Positions 8,548 to 17,633 of a stretch of 34,820 bases of DNA are shown here, piece after piece. Made by a program: the position numbers and the translations under genes. Location: positions 1 through 34,820 of the forward strand of contig CAIXHI010000501.1 of NCBI GenBank assembly GCA_903919215.1, written 5' to 3'. The DNA is from an uncultured Acidimicrobiaceae bacterium (lineage in GTDB: Bacteria; Actinomycetota; Acidimicrobiia; Acidimicrobiales; Ilumatobacteraceae). Positions within the stretch are counted from its first letter, which is position 1, and each line of letters starts with the position of its first letter. The notes below the pieces were generated by a model. It had not been told where the DNA came from. It did not search any database and saw nothing but the letters and a program-made list of their open reading frames with translations.

Positions 8548-9453
8548 TCATTCCTCGAGCACCGGCAGCGCTTCGGCCACCGGATCGGTCGTCACATCCA
8601 CCCAGCGTATGCGAGGGTCGCGCCGGAACCATCGCTCCTGGCGGACTGCGAACTGACGCGTGCGCAGGATCACCGTGGCGATGGCTGCGTCGAGCGAACT
8701 ACGCCCCTCGAGGTGATCGATGATCTCTTTGTAGCCAAGCGCTTGGCGCGCAGTGCGTGACAGTTCGCCCGGTTCGGCGAGGAGGGACTCCACCTCCGCG
8801 ACCAAACCGCGCTCGATCATGCGGTGCACCCGCTCGCCGATACGCAGCGTCAACCGGTCGCGCTGCCAGCGCAGGCCGACCTGCACGATCCCGATTGGCG
8901 GATACATCTCCATTCCGGGACCGAAGGAACTGAACGGACGACCGCTGCCGAGCACCACTTCCAGGGCCCGCACGACACGGCGGGCATTCGTCGGTTCCAT
9001 CCTGCTCGCGGCCAACGGATCGAGCCGTGCCAGCTCTGCGTGGAGCACTGCGCTGCCAGTGGCCTCCACCCGGGCCTCGAGCGCCGCCCGCACTTCAGGC
9101 CACCGCCCCGGCATCTCCATCGGGTCGGTGAGCGAGCGCAGATAAAGGCCGGTGCCCCCCACGAGCAGCGCCCGACCGCCTCGCTCGGCAATATCTGCCA
9201 GCGCTGCGCCTGCGCTGCGCGCGAACTCGCCAACGGAATAGTCCGCGGTGGGTTCGGTGAGATCGATGCCGTGATGACGCACCCGTGTCTGATCGGCGCG
9301 TGTCGGCTTGGCGGTGCCGATGTCCATCCGGCGGTACACCTGCATCGCATCGGCAGCGACGATCTCGACCCCAGGATGTCGCTCGGCGAAGGCCATCGCG
9401 ACATCGCTCTTGCCCGAGGCGGTCGGCCCCAGCACCACCAGCACCGTGTTCAC
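8548..9453 (-). CDS. miaA: tRNA dimethylallyltransferase
   Basis: VVLGPTASGKSDVAMAFAER, VAADAMQVYRRMDIGTAKPT, ALLVGGTGLYLRSL; MiaA family. Confidence 0.97.
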   Translation of the reverse strand: MNTVLVVLGPTASGKSDVAMAFAERHPGVEIVAADAMQVYRRMDIGTAKPTRADQTRVRHHGIDLTEPTADYSVGEFARSAGAALADIAERGGRALLVGGTGLYLRSLTDPMEMPGRWPEVRAALEARVEATGSAVLHAELARLDPLAASRMEPTNARRVVRALEVVLGSGRPFSSFGPGMEMYPPIGIVQVGLRWQRDRLTLRIGERVHRMIERGLVAEVESLLAEPGELSRTARQALGYKEIIDHLEGRSSLDAAIATVILRTRQFAVRQERWFRRDPRIRWVDVTTDPVAEALPVLEE

Positions 9454-10868
9454 CCGGCGTGCACGGGGATACGACGCTTGTGCGTGGGTTCGGCGATCAA
9501 CTCCACGAAGCGACCCATGAGATGGTGAGGCGCGCCGGCGGTGACCTCCACCGTGGCATACGAACCGATCCGCACGGGCTGCGTCGGCGTGAAGTGAACC
9601 AGTTTGTTCTGCCGTGTACGACCCGACATCACCGACGGATCCTTCTTGCTGGGACCTTCGACGATGACTTCCTCGATGCGACCGATGCGATCACGGTGCT
9701 TCTGCAATGCGCTGTGCTCCACCACCACTCGCAACCGCTGGAACCGCTCAGCAACCACGGCTGGATCGACGAACTGATCAACCATGCCAGCCGCCTCGGT
9801 GCCATCGCGCGGAGAGAACATGAAGGTATACGCGTAGTCGTACTCGGCGGCAGCGGCCACTTCGAGCGTGCGTTGGTGATCGGCCTCGGTCTCACCCGGA
9901 AAGCCGACGATGATGTCGGTGCTGACTGCCAGGTCGGGTACGGCAGCGCGAGCTTCCGCGAGACGCTGCAGGTAGCGCTCCGCCGTGTAGCCGCGGTGCA
10001 TCAGCGACAACACCCGGTCGCTCCCCGACTGCAACGGGTAATGCAGGTGTTCGCAGAGTGCCGGTGTCGCCGCCATCGCGGCGAACGTCTCCGGACGCAT
10101 GTCCTTCGGGTGCGGGCTGGTGAAGCGCAGTCGGCGCAGCCCAGGGACGCTGCCGACGGCGGTGATCAGGTCGGCGAACAACGGACGCAGACGAGCATCC
10201 ATATCGCCGGCCTGACGTGCGGTCAACTGCAGGTCGCGTCCATAGCTGTTGACGTTCTGGCCGAGCAGGGTCACCTCACTGACCCCTTCGGCCACGAGCG
10301 CGCGTACTTCGCCAACGATCTCGTCGAAGGGCCGACTGAACTCGGCGCCCCGCACGGACGGGACGATGCAGAAAGCGCAATGGTTGTCGCACCCGATCTG
10401 GATCGTCACCCACGCGGCGTAACTCGTCTCCCGGCGGGCCGGTAGCGCGCTGGGAAACAACGCATGATCCTCGATCACTGCTGCGTCGAGAATTTCAGTG
10501 ATCTGCCCGTGCTGCTGTGCGTGCTGGACGAGTTCGGCTGCTCGGTGCACGTTGTGCGTGCCCATCACGACATCAACCCAGGGCGCCTTGAGCGCCACCG
10601 TGTCGCGATCCTTCTGCGCCAGGCAGCCAGACACCACGATCTGGCGACCGGGGCGCTCGTCTTTCCAGCTTCGCAGCCACCCCAAACTGCCGTACAGCTT
10701 GTTGTCGGCGTTCTCGCGAATGCAGCAGGTGTTCAACACCACGACATCTGCGTCGTCCTGGTGCCCGACGGCCGTCATTCCGTCGGCATCGAGCAAGCCA
10801 GCAATGCGCTCGGAATCGTGTTCGTTCATCTGACACCCGAACGTGTGAACGACGTAACTACGGGCCAT
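9450..10868 (-). CDS. miaB: tRNA-2-methylthio-N6-dimethylallyladenosine synthase
   Basis: RSYVVHTFGCQMNEHDSERIAGLL, IQIGCDNHCAFCIVPSVRGAEFSRP (radical SAM CxxxCxxC), TRAM tail. ATG at 10868 chosen over the TTG at 10877 in the ORF track. Confidence 0.96.
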   Translation of the reverse strand: MARSYVVHTFGCQMNEHDSERIAGLLDADGMTAVGHQDDADVVVLNTCCIRENADNKLYGSLGWLRSWKDERPGRQIVVSGCLAQKDRDTVALKAPWVDVVMGTHNVHRAAELVQHAQQHGQITEILDAAVIEDHALFPSALPARRETSYAAWVTIQIGCDNHCAFCIVPSVRGAEFSRPFDEIVGEVRALVAEGVSEVTLLGQNVNSYGRDLQLTARQAGDMDARLRPLFADLITAVGSVPGLRRLRFTSPHPKDMRPETFAAMAATPALCEHLHYPLQSGSDRVLSLMHRGYTAERYLQRLAEARAAVPDLAVSTDIIVGFPGETEADHQRTLEVAAAAEYDYAYTFMFSPRDGTEAAGMVDQFVDPAVVAERFQRLRVVVEHSALQKHRDRIGRIEEVIVEGPSKKDPSVMSGRTRQNKLVHFTPTQPVRIGSYATVEVTAGAPHHLMGRFVELIAEPTHKRRIPVHAG

Positions 10869-10894
10869 GAGGCGCAACGCTACCGGGGGTGCAT

Positions 10895-10927
10895 CGGCTG
10901 CCTGCGGCGTGTCGTCGCAGGCAGCCG
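10895..10927. terminator. strong 12-bp stem / 9-nt loop hairpin downstream of recA
   Basis: CGGCTGCCTGCG-gcgtgtcgt-CGCAGGCAGCCG, perfect inverted repeat 9 nt past the recA stop; no U-tract. Confidence 0.75.
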
Positions 10928-10936
10928 ACCAACCGG

Positions 10937-11995
10937 TCAGATTTCGATGGGTTCCTCGTCGGCGGGGGTGAACGCCGGAACTGCCGCGTCGACGCCGATA
11001 CCAGCCTGCACTCGCACCTTCTCGGAGACCTCGACCATGATCTCGGGATTGGCGGCGAGGAACCCCTTGGCGTTCTCGCGACCTTGTCCGAGTTGTTCAC
11101 CGTCGTAGGTGAACCACGCCCCGGATTTCTTGATGATCCCCATGTCGACCGCCATGTCGAGCAGGGAGCCCTCACGGCTGATGCCCTTGCCGTACATGAT
11201 GTCGAACTCGGCCTGGCGGAAGGGCGGTGCCACCTTGTTCTTGACGACCTTCACCCGCGTGCGGTTACCGACGATTTCCGCCCCGTCCTTGATGGACTCG
11301 ATACGGCGGATGTCGAGGCGCACCGAGGCGTAGAACTTCAGCGCACGACCGCCGGGGGTGGTTTCGGGCGAGCCGAACATCACGCCGATCTTCTCGCGCA
11401 ACTGGTTGATGAAGATCATGATCGTGTTGGTGCGGTTGAGGTTGGCGGTGAGCTTGCGCAGCGCCTGACTCATCAGACGGGCTTGGAGACCGACATGGGT
11501 GTCGCCCATCTCGCCCTCGATCTCAGCGCGCGGGGTGAGCGCAGCCACCGAGTCGATGACCACGACATCGAGCGCACCGGAGCGCACCAGCATGTCGGCA
11601 ATCTCCAGCGCCTGCTCACCCGTATCGGGCTGGCTGATCAGGAGCTGATCGATGTCGACACCGATGGCTCGGGCGTACACCGGATCCATCGCGTGCTCAG
11701 CGTCGATGTAGGCGCAGATACCGCCGTTGCGCTGTGCCTCGGCCACGACGTGCATGGCGAGCGTGGACTTACCCGAGGACTCGGGACCGAAGATCTCGAC
11801 GACGCGACCACGGGGCAGACCGCCCACACCGAGTGCGACGTCGAGTGCGAGGGCGCCGGTCTGGATGGCCTCGATGGCCATCGACCCCTTCTCGCCCATC
11901 CGCATAATGGAACCCTTGCCGAACTGCTTGTCGATTGCCGCCAAGGCCACATCGAGTGCCTTGTCCCGGTCGTTACTGCTGCGATCGTTGCTCAC
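10937..11995 (-). CDS. recA: recombinase RecA
   Basis: [96 protein letters not shown] start. Confidence 0.98.
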   Translation of the reverse strand: MSNDRSSNDRDKALDVALAAIDKQFGKGSIMRMGEKGSMAIEAIQTGALALDVALGVGGLPRGRVVEIFGPESSGKSTLAMHVVAEAQRNGGICAYIDAEHAMDPVYARAIGVDIDQLLISQPDTGEQALEIADMLVRSGALDVVVIDSVAALTPRAEIEGEMGDTHVGLQARLMSQALRKLTANLNRTNTIMIFINQLREKIGVMFGSPETTPGGRALKFYASVRLDIRRIESIKDGAEIVGNRTRVKVVKNKVAPPFRQAEFDIMYGKGISREGSLLDMAVDMGIIKKSGAWFTYDGEQLGQGRENAKGFLAANPEIMVEVSEKVRVQAGIGVDAAVPAFTPADEEPIEI

Positions 11996-12181
11996 AACCT
12001 GTCTCCGTTCCTGCCATGTTTCGTGCTGCGTGTTCGGCCGGCAGAAGTGCCGACCGAGTGGAATCCGGCAGGTGTGCCTGCCGTGGGGTGCACCGTACGA
12101 AAGGGGTGTGACAGGGTTCCCGAGCGGGAGTCCTGCTACCCGAACCGGGGTGCAGTTGTTCGAACGACACGAGTGTAACTA

Positions 12182-12195
12182 CGAACAGCCGTTCG
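12182..12195. promoter_or_regulatory. LexA/SOS box upstream of recA
   Basis: CGAACAGCCGTTCG, 10/10 to CGAAC-N4-GTTCG and identical to the lexA box at 3720. Confidence 0.85.
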
Positions 12196-12196
12196 A

Positions 12197-12622
12197 TCAA
12201 GCATCACTGCAGGATTTCTGAAGGCTCTCGCGCGCCTCGGCAATTTCTGGCTCGGTGGGCGGGTGAGACTGCAAATCGAAGGCCTGCCACAGCATGTAGG
12301 TGAACGGGTAGGCGACCAACGGAATCACGATCGCGCCCGCCACCATGCTGGCGGTGAGCGTCGCCACAGGGAAATCGGGAGCCGTGGCGACAAAGGCAAC
12401 GACCATGCTGACAGCCAGCGTGAAGAACGTGATGACCACATTGAGCGCGATCGGCCCGAGCTCGAACCCATGTTCACGGTGCCAGCGAATGCCACACGAG
12501 CGACAGCGTTCGTGATGCCCGAGCCACCGACGCATCGTCGACGGTCTGCGTCCACACATCGGACATTTGAGGGCGATCGCTCGCCGAAACATCTGGAATG
12601 GCGAGGGTAACGTCGGGTTCAT
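12197..12622 (-). CDS. DUF983 family membrane protein
   Basis: LKCPMCGRRP...HHERCRSCGIRWHREHGFELG zinc ribbon followed by two TM helices. ORF extends to 12646; ATG at 12622 preferred. Confidence 0.8.
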   Translation of the reverse strand: MNPTLPSPFQMFRRAIALKCPMCGRRPSTMRRWLGHHERCRSCGIRWHREHGFELGPIALNVVITFFTLAVSMVVAFVATAPDFPVATLTASMVAGAIVIPLVAYPFTYMLWQAFDLQSHPPTEPEIAEARESLQKSCSDA

Positions 12623-12644
12623 ACCCCCTATGGTATAGACCTCC

Positions 12645-13502
12645 ATGTCGCCATCAGCGAGACTCTCCGACGTGCGTCGAACCCTTGCCGGGCTGCTGTT
12701 CGGTCTTGCCTATGCCTGTGCAACTCTGGCGATCAGCGGATTCCTATTGCAGCGCACGGCGTTCAACCCAGATAACTCCAGCGCCGCTGCAGGTGTGATC
12801 CTCGGCGACAACGCGATCCGGGCACAACTCGTGAGCGCCATCATCGATAACTCGTCGACACCGGTCATCCCCGACGATGTGGCAAACCGGCCACTGGAGA
12901 TCGAACGTCTGCGACGCCTCATCGCGAAGGTCGCTCAGCACCCTGACGGTCAGCCGTACTTCGCACAGATCGTCCACGACGCGCATTCGCGGCTGATCGG
13001 CGACCACCCTGGTCCGGTAGAGATCACGGGTGAGGAACTGGTGAGCATCACCCGTACCCAACGGGCGGCGACGACGACGACGTTCGTACTGTCGGTTCCG
13101 GAGGTCACGGCGCTGGCCATCACCAACCATGTGACCGACTGGCTGGTGCCCATCTTGGCGATCGCCGCCGTGGTTCTCCTCCTGGCCGGCCTCAGTACCC
13201 ACCCGGAGAAGGAGTCGATGCTGAAGACGTTGGCGGTCGGGATGGTCGTGCTGGCGCTGACGTCGCTGATCATGGGCTATCTCGTGCCGAAGTTCGCCAT
13301 CCCGGCGCTCAGCAAGAGCGTATGGGCACACATCCCGGCGCGGTTGGCAGACGAGCAACTCCCACTGGTCATCGGAATGATGGTGGTGCTGATCCTGGGC
13401 GCATTCCTGGCAGTCGCGGGGAGCGGCATGATGCGCCGCCAACGCCGCTGGAGCCAGCCGATCAGCACCTACCGCTACAGCGAGGAACGTCGCTGGAGTT
13501 GA
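12645..13502 (+). CDS. multi-pass membrane protein of unknown function
   Basis: 285 aa with hydrophobic segments LLFGLAYACATLAISGFLL, WLVPILAIAAVVLLLAGL, LAVGMVVLALTSLIMGYLV, LVIGMMVVLILGAFLAVAG. Confidence 0.75.
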   Translation: MSPSARLSDVRRTLAGLLFGLAYACATLAISGFLLQRTAFNPDNSSAAAGVILGDNAIRAQLVSAIIDNSSTPVIPDDVANRPLEIERLRRLIAKVAQHPDGQPYFAQIVHDAHSRLIGDHPGPVEITGEELVSITRTQRAATTTTFVLSVPEVTALAITNHVTDWLVPILAIAAVVLLLAGLSTHPEKESMLKTLAVGMVVLALTSLIMGYLVPKFAIPALSKSVWAHIPARLADEQLPLVIGMMVVLILGAFLAVAGSGMMRRQRRWSQPISTYRYSEERRWS

Positions 13503-13519
13503 CCGGCGCAAGGGTTCGG

Positions 13520-14893
13520 TCAGGCGAGCAACTCGTCGACGAACTCGCCGAAGACAGCCGCATACCGCAAGGCGTCGGCATCGGTGTGGAGCACCGAGAT
13601 CAGCCATTGCTCGTCGAGGCCCGGCGGCAGCAACACACCACGGTTGATGCCATGCATCCACTGAGCGAAGGCAAGGTCGAAGTCGGTGGCCTTGTAGTCG
13701 CGATAGTTGGTGATCGGCTCCGCTGCCCAGGTGACGCATCCCTTGGCACCGAACTGCACGGTGTGCGCCGGCAATCCAGCCCGAGCAATGATCGTGTCGC
13801 ACGCATCGAGTAACAGACGATTGCGCTGGATTGCGGAGTCGGTTGCTTCGGGTGTGCAGATCTCCGTGAGCACGGCCGTGGCGGCAGCCATGCACAACGG
13901 GTTGCCGTTGTACGTTCCCAAGTGCAGGACCTTGCCACTGGAGATCTGATCCATGCACTCGTAGGTGCCACCGAAGGCACCCAGCGGCAGACCGCCCCCG
14001 ATGCTCTTGGCCAACGCCACGAGGTCGGGCTGCACACCGACGGCGCCACTGGCGCCACCCCAACCGGCGGTGATGCCGGTCTTCACCTCGTCAAAAATCA
14101 GCATCGTGCCGTACTTGCGAGTGATGTCGCGCACACCCTGCAAGTACCCCGGCAGCGGTTTGCAGATGCCGATGTTCTCCATCACCGGTTCGACGATGAA
14201 GCAGGCGACATCGCCGCCCTGCAGCGCCCGCTCGAGTGCTTCGAGGTTGTTGAACGGCACCACGATCGTGTCGCGCAACACTGCGCGGGTGATACCCGCC
14301 GTCGACGGGATGGCGCGCGGCGAATCTGCAGGACCCGCTTCGCTGACCGGCGGCTTCATCGAGATCATGACCTCGTCGTGGTGACCGTGGTAGCCGCCCT
14401 CGACCTTGACGATCTTCTCCCGACCAGTGACACCGCGGGCGACGCGAATGGCATCCATCGTGGCCTCGGTTCCGGAGTTGGTGAAGCGCCACATCGGGAG
14501 GCCGTAGCGGTCGCGCAGCAACTCGGCGACATCAGCGTTGGCCTCACACGGTGTGACGAACAAGGTGCCGTTGTCGAGCTGAGTCTCGACGGCGCGACGC
14601 ACGGCCGGATGGCAGTGACCCGAGAACAGCGCCCCGTACCCCATGTCGAAGTCGACATAGCGGTTCCCGTCGACATCTTCCATCCAGGCCTCCTGCGCCC
14701 GGCGCACCACGATCGGGTGCGGGTCGTACGCCTGGAAGCTGCTCGGGACGCCCATCGGCAATACCTTGCGGGCACGTTGAGTGGCGGCCTGAGACCCGCG
14801 CGTTCGGTCCATGTACACGCCGAGTTCACGAGTGGTGATCAGCTTGGCCCGTTCGGCGAGTTCACGCGTGGGAATGCTTTCCGTCGCGCTCAT
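13520..14893 (-). CDS. class III aminotransferase, glutamate-1-semialdehyde 2,1-aminomutase-like
   Basis: AQEAWMEDVDGNRYVDFDMGYGALFSGHCHPAV, FTNSGTEATMDAIRVARGVTGREKIVKVEGGYHGHHD, LIFDEVKTG, LVALAKSIGGGLPLGAFGG; HemL-like. SD GGAGG upstream of the ATG. Not proven to be the haem-pathway HemL. Confidence 0.85.
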   Translation of the reverse strand: MSATESIPTRELAERAKLITTRELGVYMDRTRGSQAATQRARKVLPMGVPSSFQAYDPHPIVVRRAQEAWMEDVDGNRYVDFDMGYGALFSGHCHPAVRRAVETQLDNGTLFVTPCEANADVAELLRDRYGLPMWRFTNSGTEATMDAIRVARGVTGREKIVKVEGGYHGHHDEVMISMKPPVSEAGPADSPRAIPSTAGITRAVLRDTIVVPFNNLEALERALQGGDVACFIVEPVMENIGICKPLPGYLQGVRDITRKYGTMLIFDEVKTGITAGWGGASGAVGVQPDLVALAKSIGGGLPLGAFGGTYECMDQISSGKVLHLGTYNGNPLCMAAATAVLTEICTPEATDSAIQRNRLLLDACDTIIARAGLPAHTVQFGAKGCVTWAAEPITNYRDYKATDFDLAFAQWMHGINRGVLLPPGLDEQWLISVLHTDADALRYAAVFGEFVDELLA

Positions 14894-15065
14894 GACGTAG
14901 TCCTCCGGATTCCGTTCTCTGGAGCCTACCTCACGATGGAATCCGTCGTGAACACGTGGTGCCGCGAGTGGTGCAGGTCCCCTCCGGCTGAACGCCCAAC
15001 CGACGCCCGACCTGGAATCTCATGGTGGAATTCGTCCCAGGATGTGGCACACTGCTGGCCTTCAT

Positions 15066-15142
15066 GGTGGCCGTAGCTCAGCTGGTAGAGCATCAGTTTG
15101 TGGTACTGAGGGTCGCGGGTTCGAAACCCGTCGGTCACCCCA
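15066..15142 (+). tRNA. tRNA-His (GTG), with encoded G-1 and CCA
   Basis: GTGGCCGTAGCTCAGCTGGTAGAGCATCAGTTTGTGGTACTGAGGGTCGCGGGTTCGAAACCCGTCGGTCACCCCA folds as a cloverleaf; anticodon loop TTGTGGT. Confidence 0.96.
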
Positions 15143-15191
15143 AGGCGTCAGATACAGGACACACGGTGTGCCCCGTACACTGCTCGCCATT

Positions 15192-15263
15192 GCGCCTCTA
15201 GCTCAACGGCAGAGCAACGGACTCTTAATCCGCAGGTTCTGGGTTCGAAACCCAGGGGGCGCA
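15192..15263 (+). tRNA. tRNA-Lys (CTT), no encoded CCA
   Basis: GCGCCTCTAGCTCAACGGCAGAGCAACGGACTCTTAATCCGCAGGTTCTGGGTTCGAAACCCAGGGGGCGCA; anticodon loop CTCTTAA. Confidence 0.96.
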
Positions 15264-15271
15264 CGCAGCGA

Positions 15272-15295
15272 AACGGCACCCGAAAGGGTGCCGTT
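15272..15295. terminator. hairpin downstream of tRNA-Lys, possibly bidirectional
   Basis: AACGGCACCC-GAAA-GGGTGCCGTT, perfect 10-bp stem with a GNRA loop, between the tRNA and the convergent oxidoreductase stop. Confidence 0.8.
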
Positions 15296-15310
15296 CGGCG
15301 TTGTGCACCG

Positions 15311-16282
15311 TTACAGGATCAGCGCACTCTTGCCGGCGACGCGGCGCTGCACCTGATCGTCGAGCGCCCGTGCTGCATCGGCAAACGCATACTCGGTCGG
15401 CGCCACCGGATGAAGATCGCCACGTTCGACGGCGGCCACCATGTCGGCCAGCAGTGCCGCATGCTCCAGCAGATGACCTCGGAACCAGCCGCCCCAGTTG
15501 ACGCCAACGATGCGCCGGTTGCCCAGCAGCACGAGGTTCAACGGCAGGCGCGGAATTTCTCCGGCGGCGAACCCGACGACGAGGTACTGCCCGTCGTCGG
15601 CAAGTGCACGGACGGCCGGCTCGGCCAATGACCCGCCAACGGGGTCGTACACCAGGTCGACACCGCCACCGCTGAGCTCACGTGCCCGCGTCTTGAGATC
15701 CTCGGAGGAAGTGTCGATCACCGATTCGGCGCCGAACTGCACCGCAACGTCACGCTTCTTCGCGCTCGATGCTGCAGCGATGACACGCAGACCGAGCATC
15801 CGGCCGATGTCGACCGCTGCCAGTCCGACTCCCCCACCGGCGCCCAGCACCAACAGTGATTGCCCTGCCTGTGCCTGCACTCGGTGACGGAGGGCAAACC
15901 ACGATGTGCCGTAGCTCTGTACGAACGTGGCCGCCTGCGCATCGGTGAGCGTCGATGGTGACGGCATCGCCATCTGCCACGGCACCACCACCTCGTCGGC
16001 GAAGCAGCCCCACGGCAGGATCGCGCACACTCGGTCACCAACGGCGTGCGAGGTGACGCCCTCACCCAACTCGGCGATGACACCTGCCAGTTCCCCACCT
16101 GGTACGAACGGCAGCTTCGGCTTGGCCTGATAGAGCCCCTGCACCATCAGCCCGTCGACGAAGTTCACCCCCGCCGCACGGACGGCGATGCGGACGCTGC
16201 CGGCGGGCACCGCCGGCGATGGGCGCTCCTCGACAACAAGGTCGGTGACGGGACCGAAGGCATGGCAGGAAACAACACGCAT
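15311..16282 (-). CDS. zinc-binding-type NADPH:quinone oxidoreductase (MDR family)
   Basis: [83 protein letters not shown]-type MDR. Confidence 0.92.
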   Translation of the reverse strand: MRVVSCHAFGPVTDLVVEERPSPAVPAGSVRIAVRAAGVNFVDGLMVQGLYQAKPKLPFVPGGELAGVIAELGEGVTSHAVGDRVCAILPWGCFADEVVVPWQMAMPSPSTLTDAQAATFVQSYGTSWFALRHRVQAQAGQSLLVLGAGGGVGLAAVDIGRMLGLRVIAAASSAKKRDVAVQFGAESVIDTSSEDLKTRARELSGGGVDLVYDPVGGSLAEPAVRALADDGQYLVVGFAAGEIPRLPLNLVLLGNRRIVGVNWGGWFRGHLLEHAALLADMVAAVERGDLHPVAPTEYAFADAARALDDQVQRRVAGKSALIL

Positions 16283-16314
16283 GGCTGTTGACGGTAATGC
16301 GAAGCTGGGTATCT

Positions 16315-16929
16315 ATGCGGCTTGAAGCGTTCACCCTCGGCGGAACCCACGTGCGGTTGGTGCCGCTCACCCGGGCACTCGCGCCCGCCCTCTTGGTCGC
16401 AGCCAACCGTGACCGGTCGACATTCGGGTTCACCGCCGTGCCCGACGACCTGACGTCGATGGAGGCCTACATCGACGGACTGCTCGCCGACGCCCAGCGC
16501 GACGCTGCGGTGCCGTTCGCCCAGGTGCGCGTCGCCGACGGCGCCCCGGTCGGGTGCACCCGGTTCATGAACATCCTGTGGTGGCCCGATCGCTCCACGC
16601 CGATCGAGGTCGAGATCGGTGGCACCTGGCTGGCTACCGACGCACAGCGCTCACCGATCAACACCGAGGCCAAGTTGCTGTTGCTGCGCCACGCGTTCGA
16701 GCAGTGGCACGTCGCGCGTGTGGCGATCTGCACCGATGCCCGCAACGAACGCAGCCGCGCCGCCATCGAACGCCTCGGCGGACGCCTCGAAGGCATCCTG
16801 CGCAACCACCGGCCGTCGGCGGGGCACTCCACCTCCCCCGGCACCCCGCGCGACACCGCCGCCTACTCGATCATCGACACCGAATGGCCCGCTGTCCGCG
16901 ATCGGCTCGAGGCCCGGCTACATGGCTGA
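16315..16929 (+). CDS. GNAT family N-acetyltransferase
   Basis: [26 protein letters not shown]...[62 protein letters not shown]; RimJ/RimL-like. Confidence 0.9.
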   Translation: MRLEAFTLGGTHVRLVPLTRALAPALLVAANRDRSTFGFTAVPDDLTSMEAYIDGLLADAQRDAAVPFAQVRVADGAPVGCTRFMNILWWPDRSTPIEVEIGGTWLATDAQRSPINTEAKLLLLRHAFEQWHVARVAICTDARNERSRAAIERLGGRLEGILRNHRPSAGHSTSPGTPRDTAAYSIIDTEWPAVRDRLEARLHG

Positions 16930-16963
16930 CCGTCCCGTCCTGCTGGTCACCGGCGGTCGCTGA
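16922..16963 (+). pseudogene. N-terminal remnant of a short-chain dehydrogenase/reductase
   Basis: ATG overlapping the GNAT stop encodes [13 protein letters not shown], matching SDR N termini up to the TGxxxGxG loop, where it stops. Confidence 0.5.
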
Positions 16964-17048
16964 GCCAACCGTCGAATTGTGAACAGCGTGTGTACGTCGC
17001 ACACACGATGTTCAGCGGTCCCGCCCTCATGGTTAACGTCACCATTGC

Positions 17049-17633
17049 ATGGAGGTTCTGCTGGTACTCGCTCATCCCAACCCGGACAGCTTCAGCCATG
17101 CCATTGCTGATCGCGGACGGCGGGCGGCGGAGTCGGCCGGACACACGGTGCACCTGCTCGATCTCTACGCGCTCGGCAGTTCTGCAGCGATGAGCGCTGC
17201 TGAACACGCGGCGTACCACACGGACGACCCGATCGTGTCGCCAATGGTCGCCGAGCACGCAGCGCTGGTGAAGTCCTGTCAGGCGATGGTGTTCGTCTAC
17301 CCCACGTGGTGGAGCAGCCATCCGGCCATCCTCAAAGGCTGGCTCGAGCGAGTGCTGGTGCCCGGCGTCGGCTTCGTCTTCAACAGCCGCGGCAACGTGC
17401 GGCCGGGTCTGGGCAATATCTCCAAGATCGTCGGCGTCACCACCTACGGGTCGCCTCGCACCTATGTGCGGCTGATCAACGACAACGGTCGCCGCGCACT
17501 GATGCGAACGCTGCGCCTGAATGCGGCGAGCGCTCGTTCGAAGTGGCTCGGGCTGTACGCCTTGGACACGACCACCGAGGCAGTCCGAGAGAAGTTCCTC
17601 CGTCGCGTCGAGAAGACAATGAGATCGCTGTGA
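17049..17633 (+). CDS. NAD(P)H dehydrogenase (quinone)/flavodoxin-fold family protein (paralog 1)
   Basis: MEVLLVLAHPNPDSFSHAIADRGRRAAESAGHTVHLLDLYA...VFVYPTWWSSHPAILKGWLERVLVPGVGF. Confidence 0.88.
   Translation: MEVLLVLAHPNPDSFSHAIADRGRRAAESAGHTVHLLDLYALGSSAAMSAAEHAAYHTDDPIVSPMVAEHAALVKSCQAMVFVYPTWWSSHPAILKGWLERVLVPGVGFVFNSRGNVRPGLGNISKIVGVTTYGSPRTYVRLINDNGRRALMRTLRLNAASARSKWLGLYALDTTTEAVREKFLRRVEKTMRSL

Noticed and set aside
9285-10445. 386-aa + strand ORF opposite miaB
   Set aside because: Antisense to MiaB, which has intact catalytic motifs.
13922-15076. 384-aa + strand ORF opposite the class III aminotransferase
   Set aside because: Shadow ORF; it also runs into tRNA-His.
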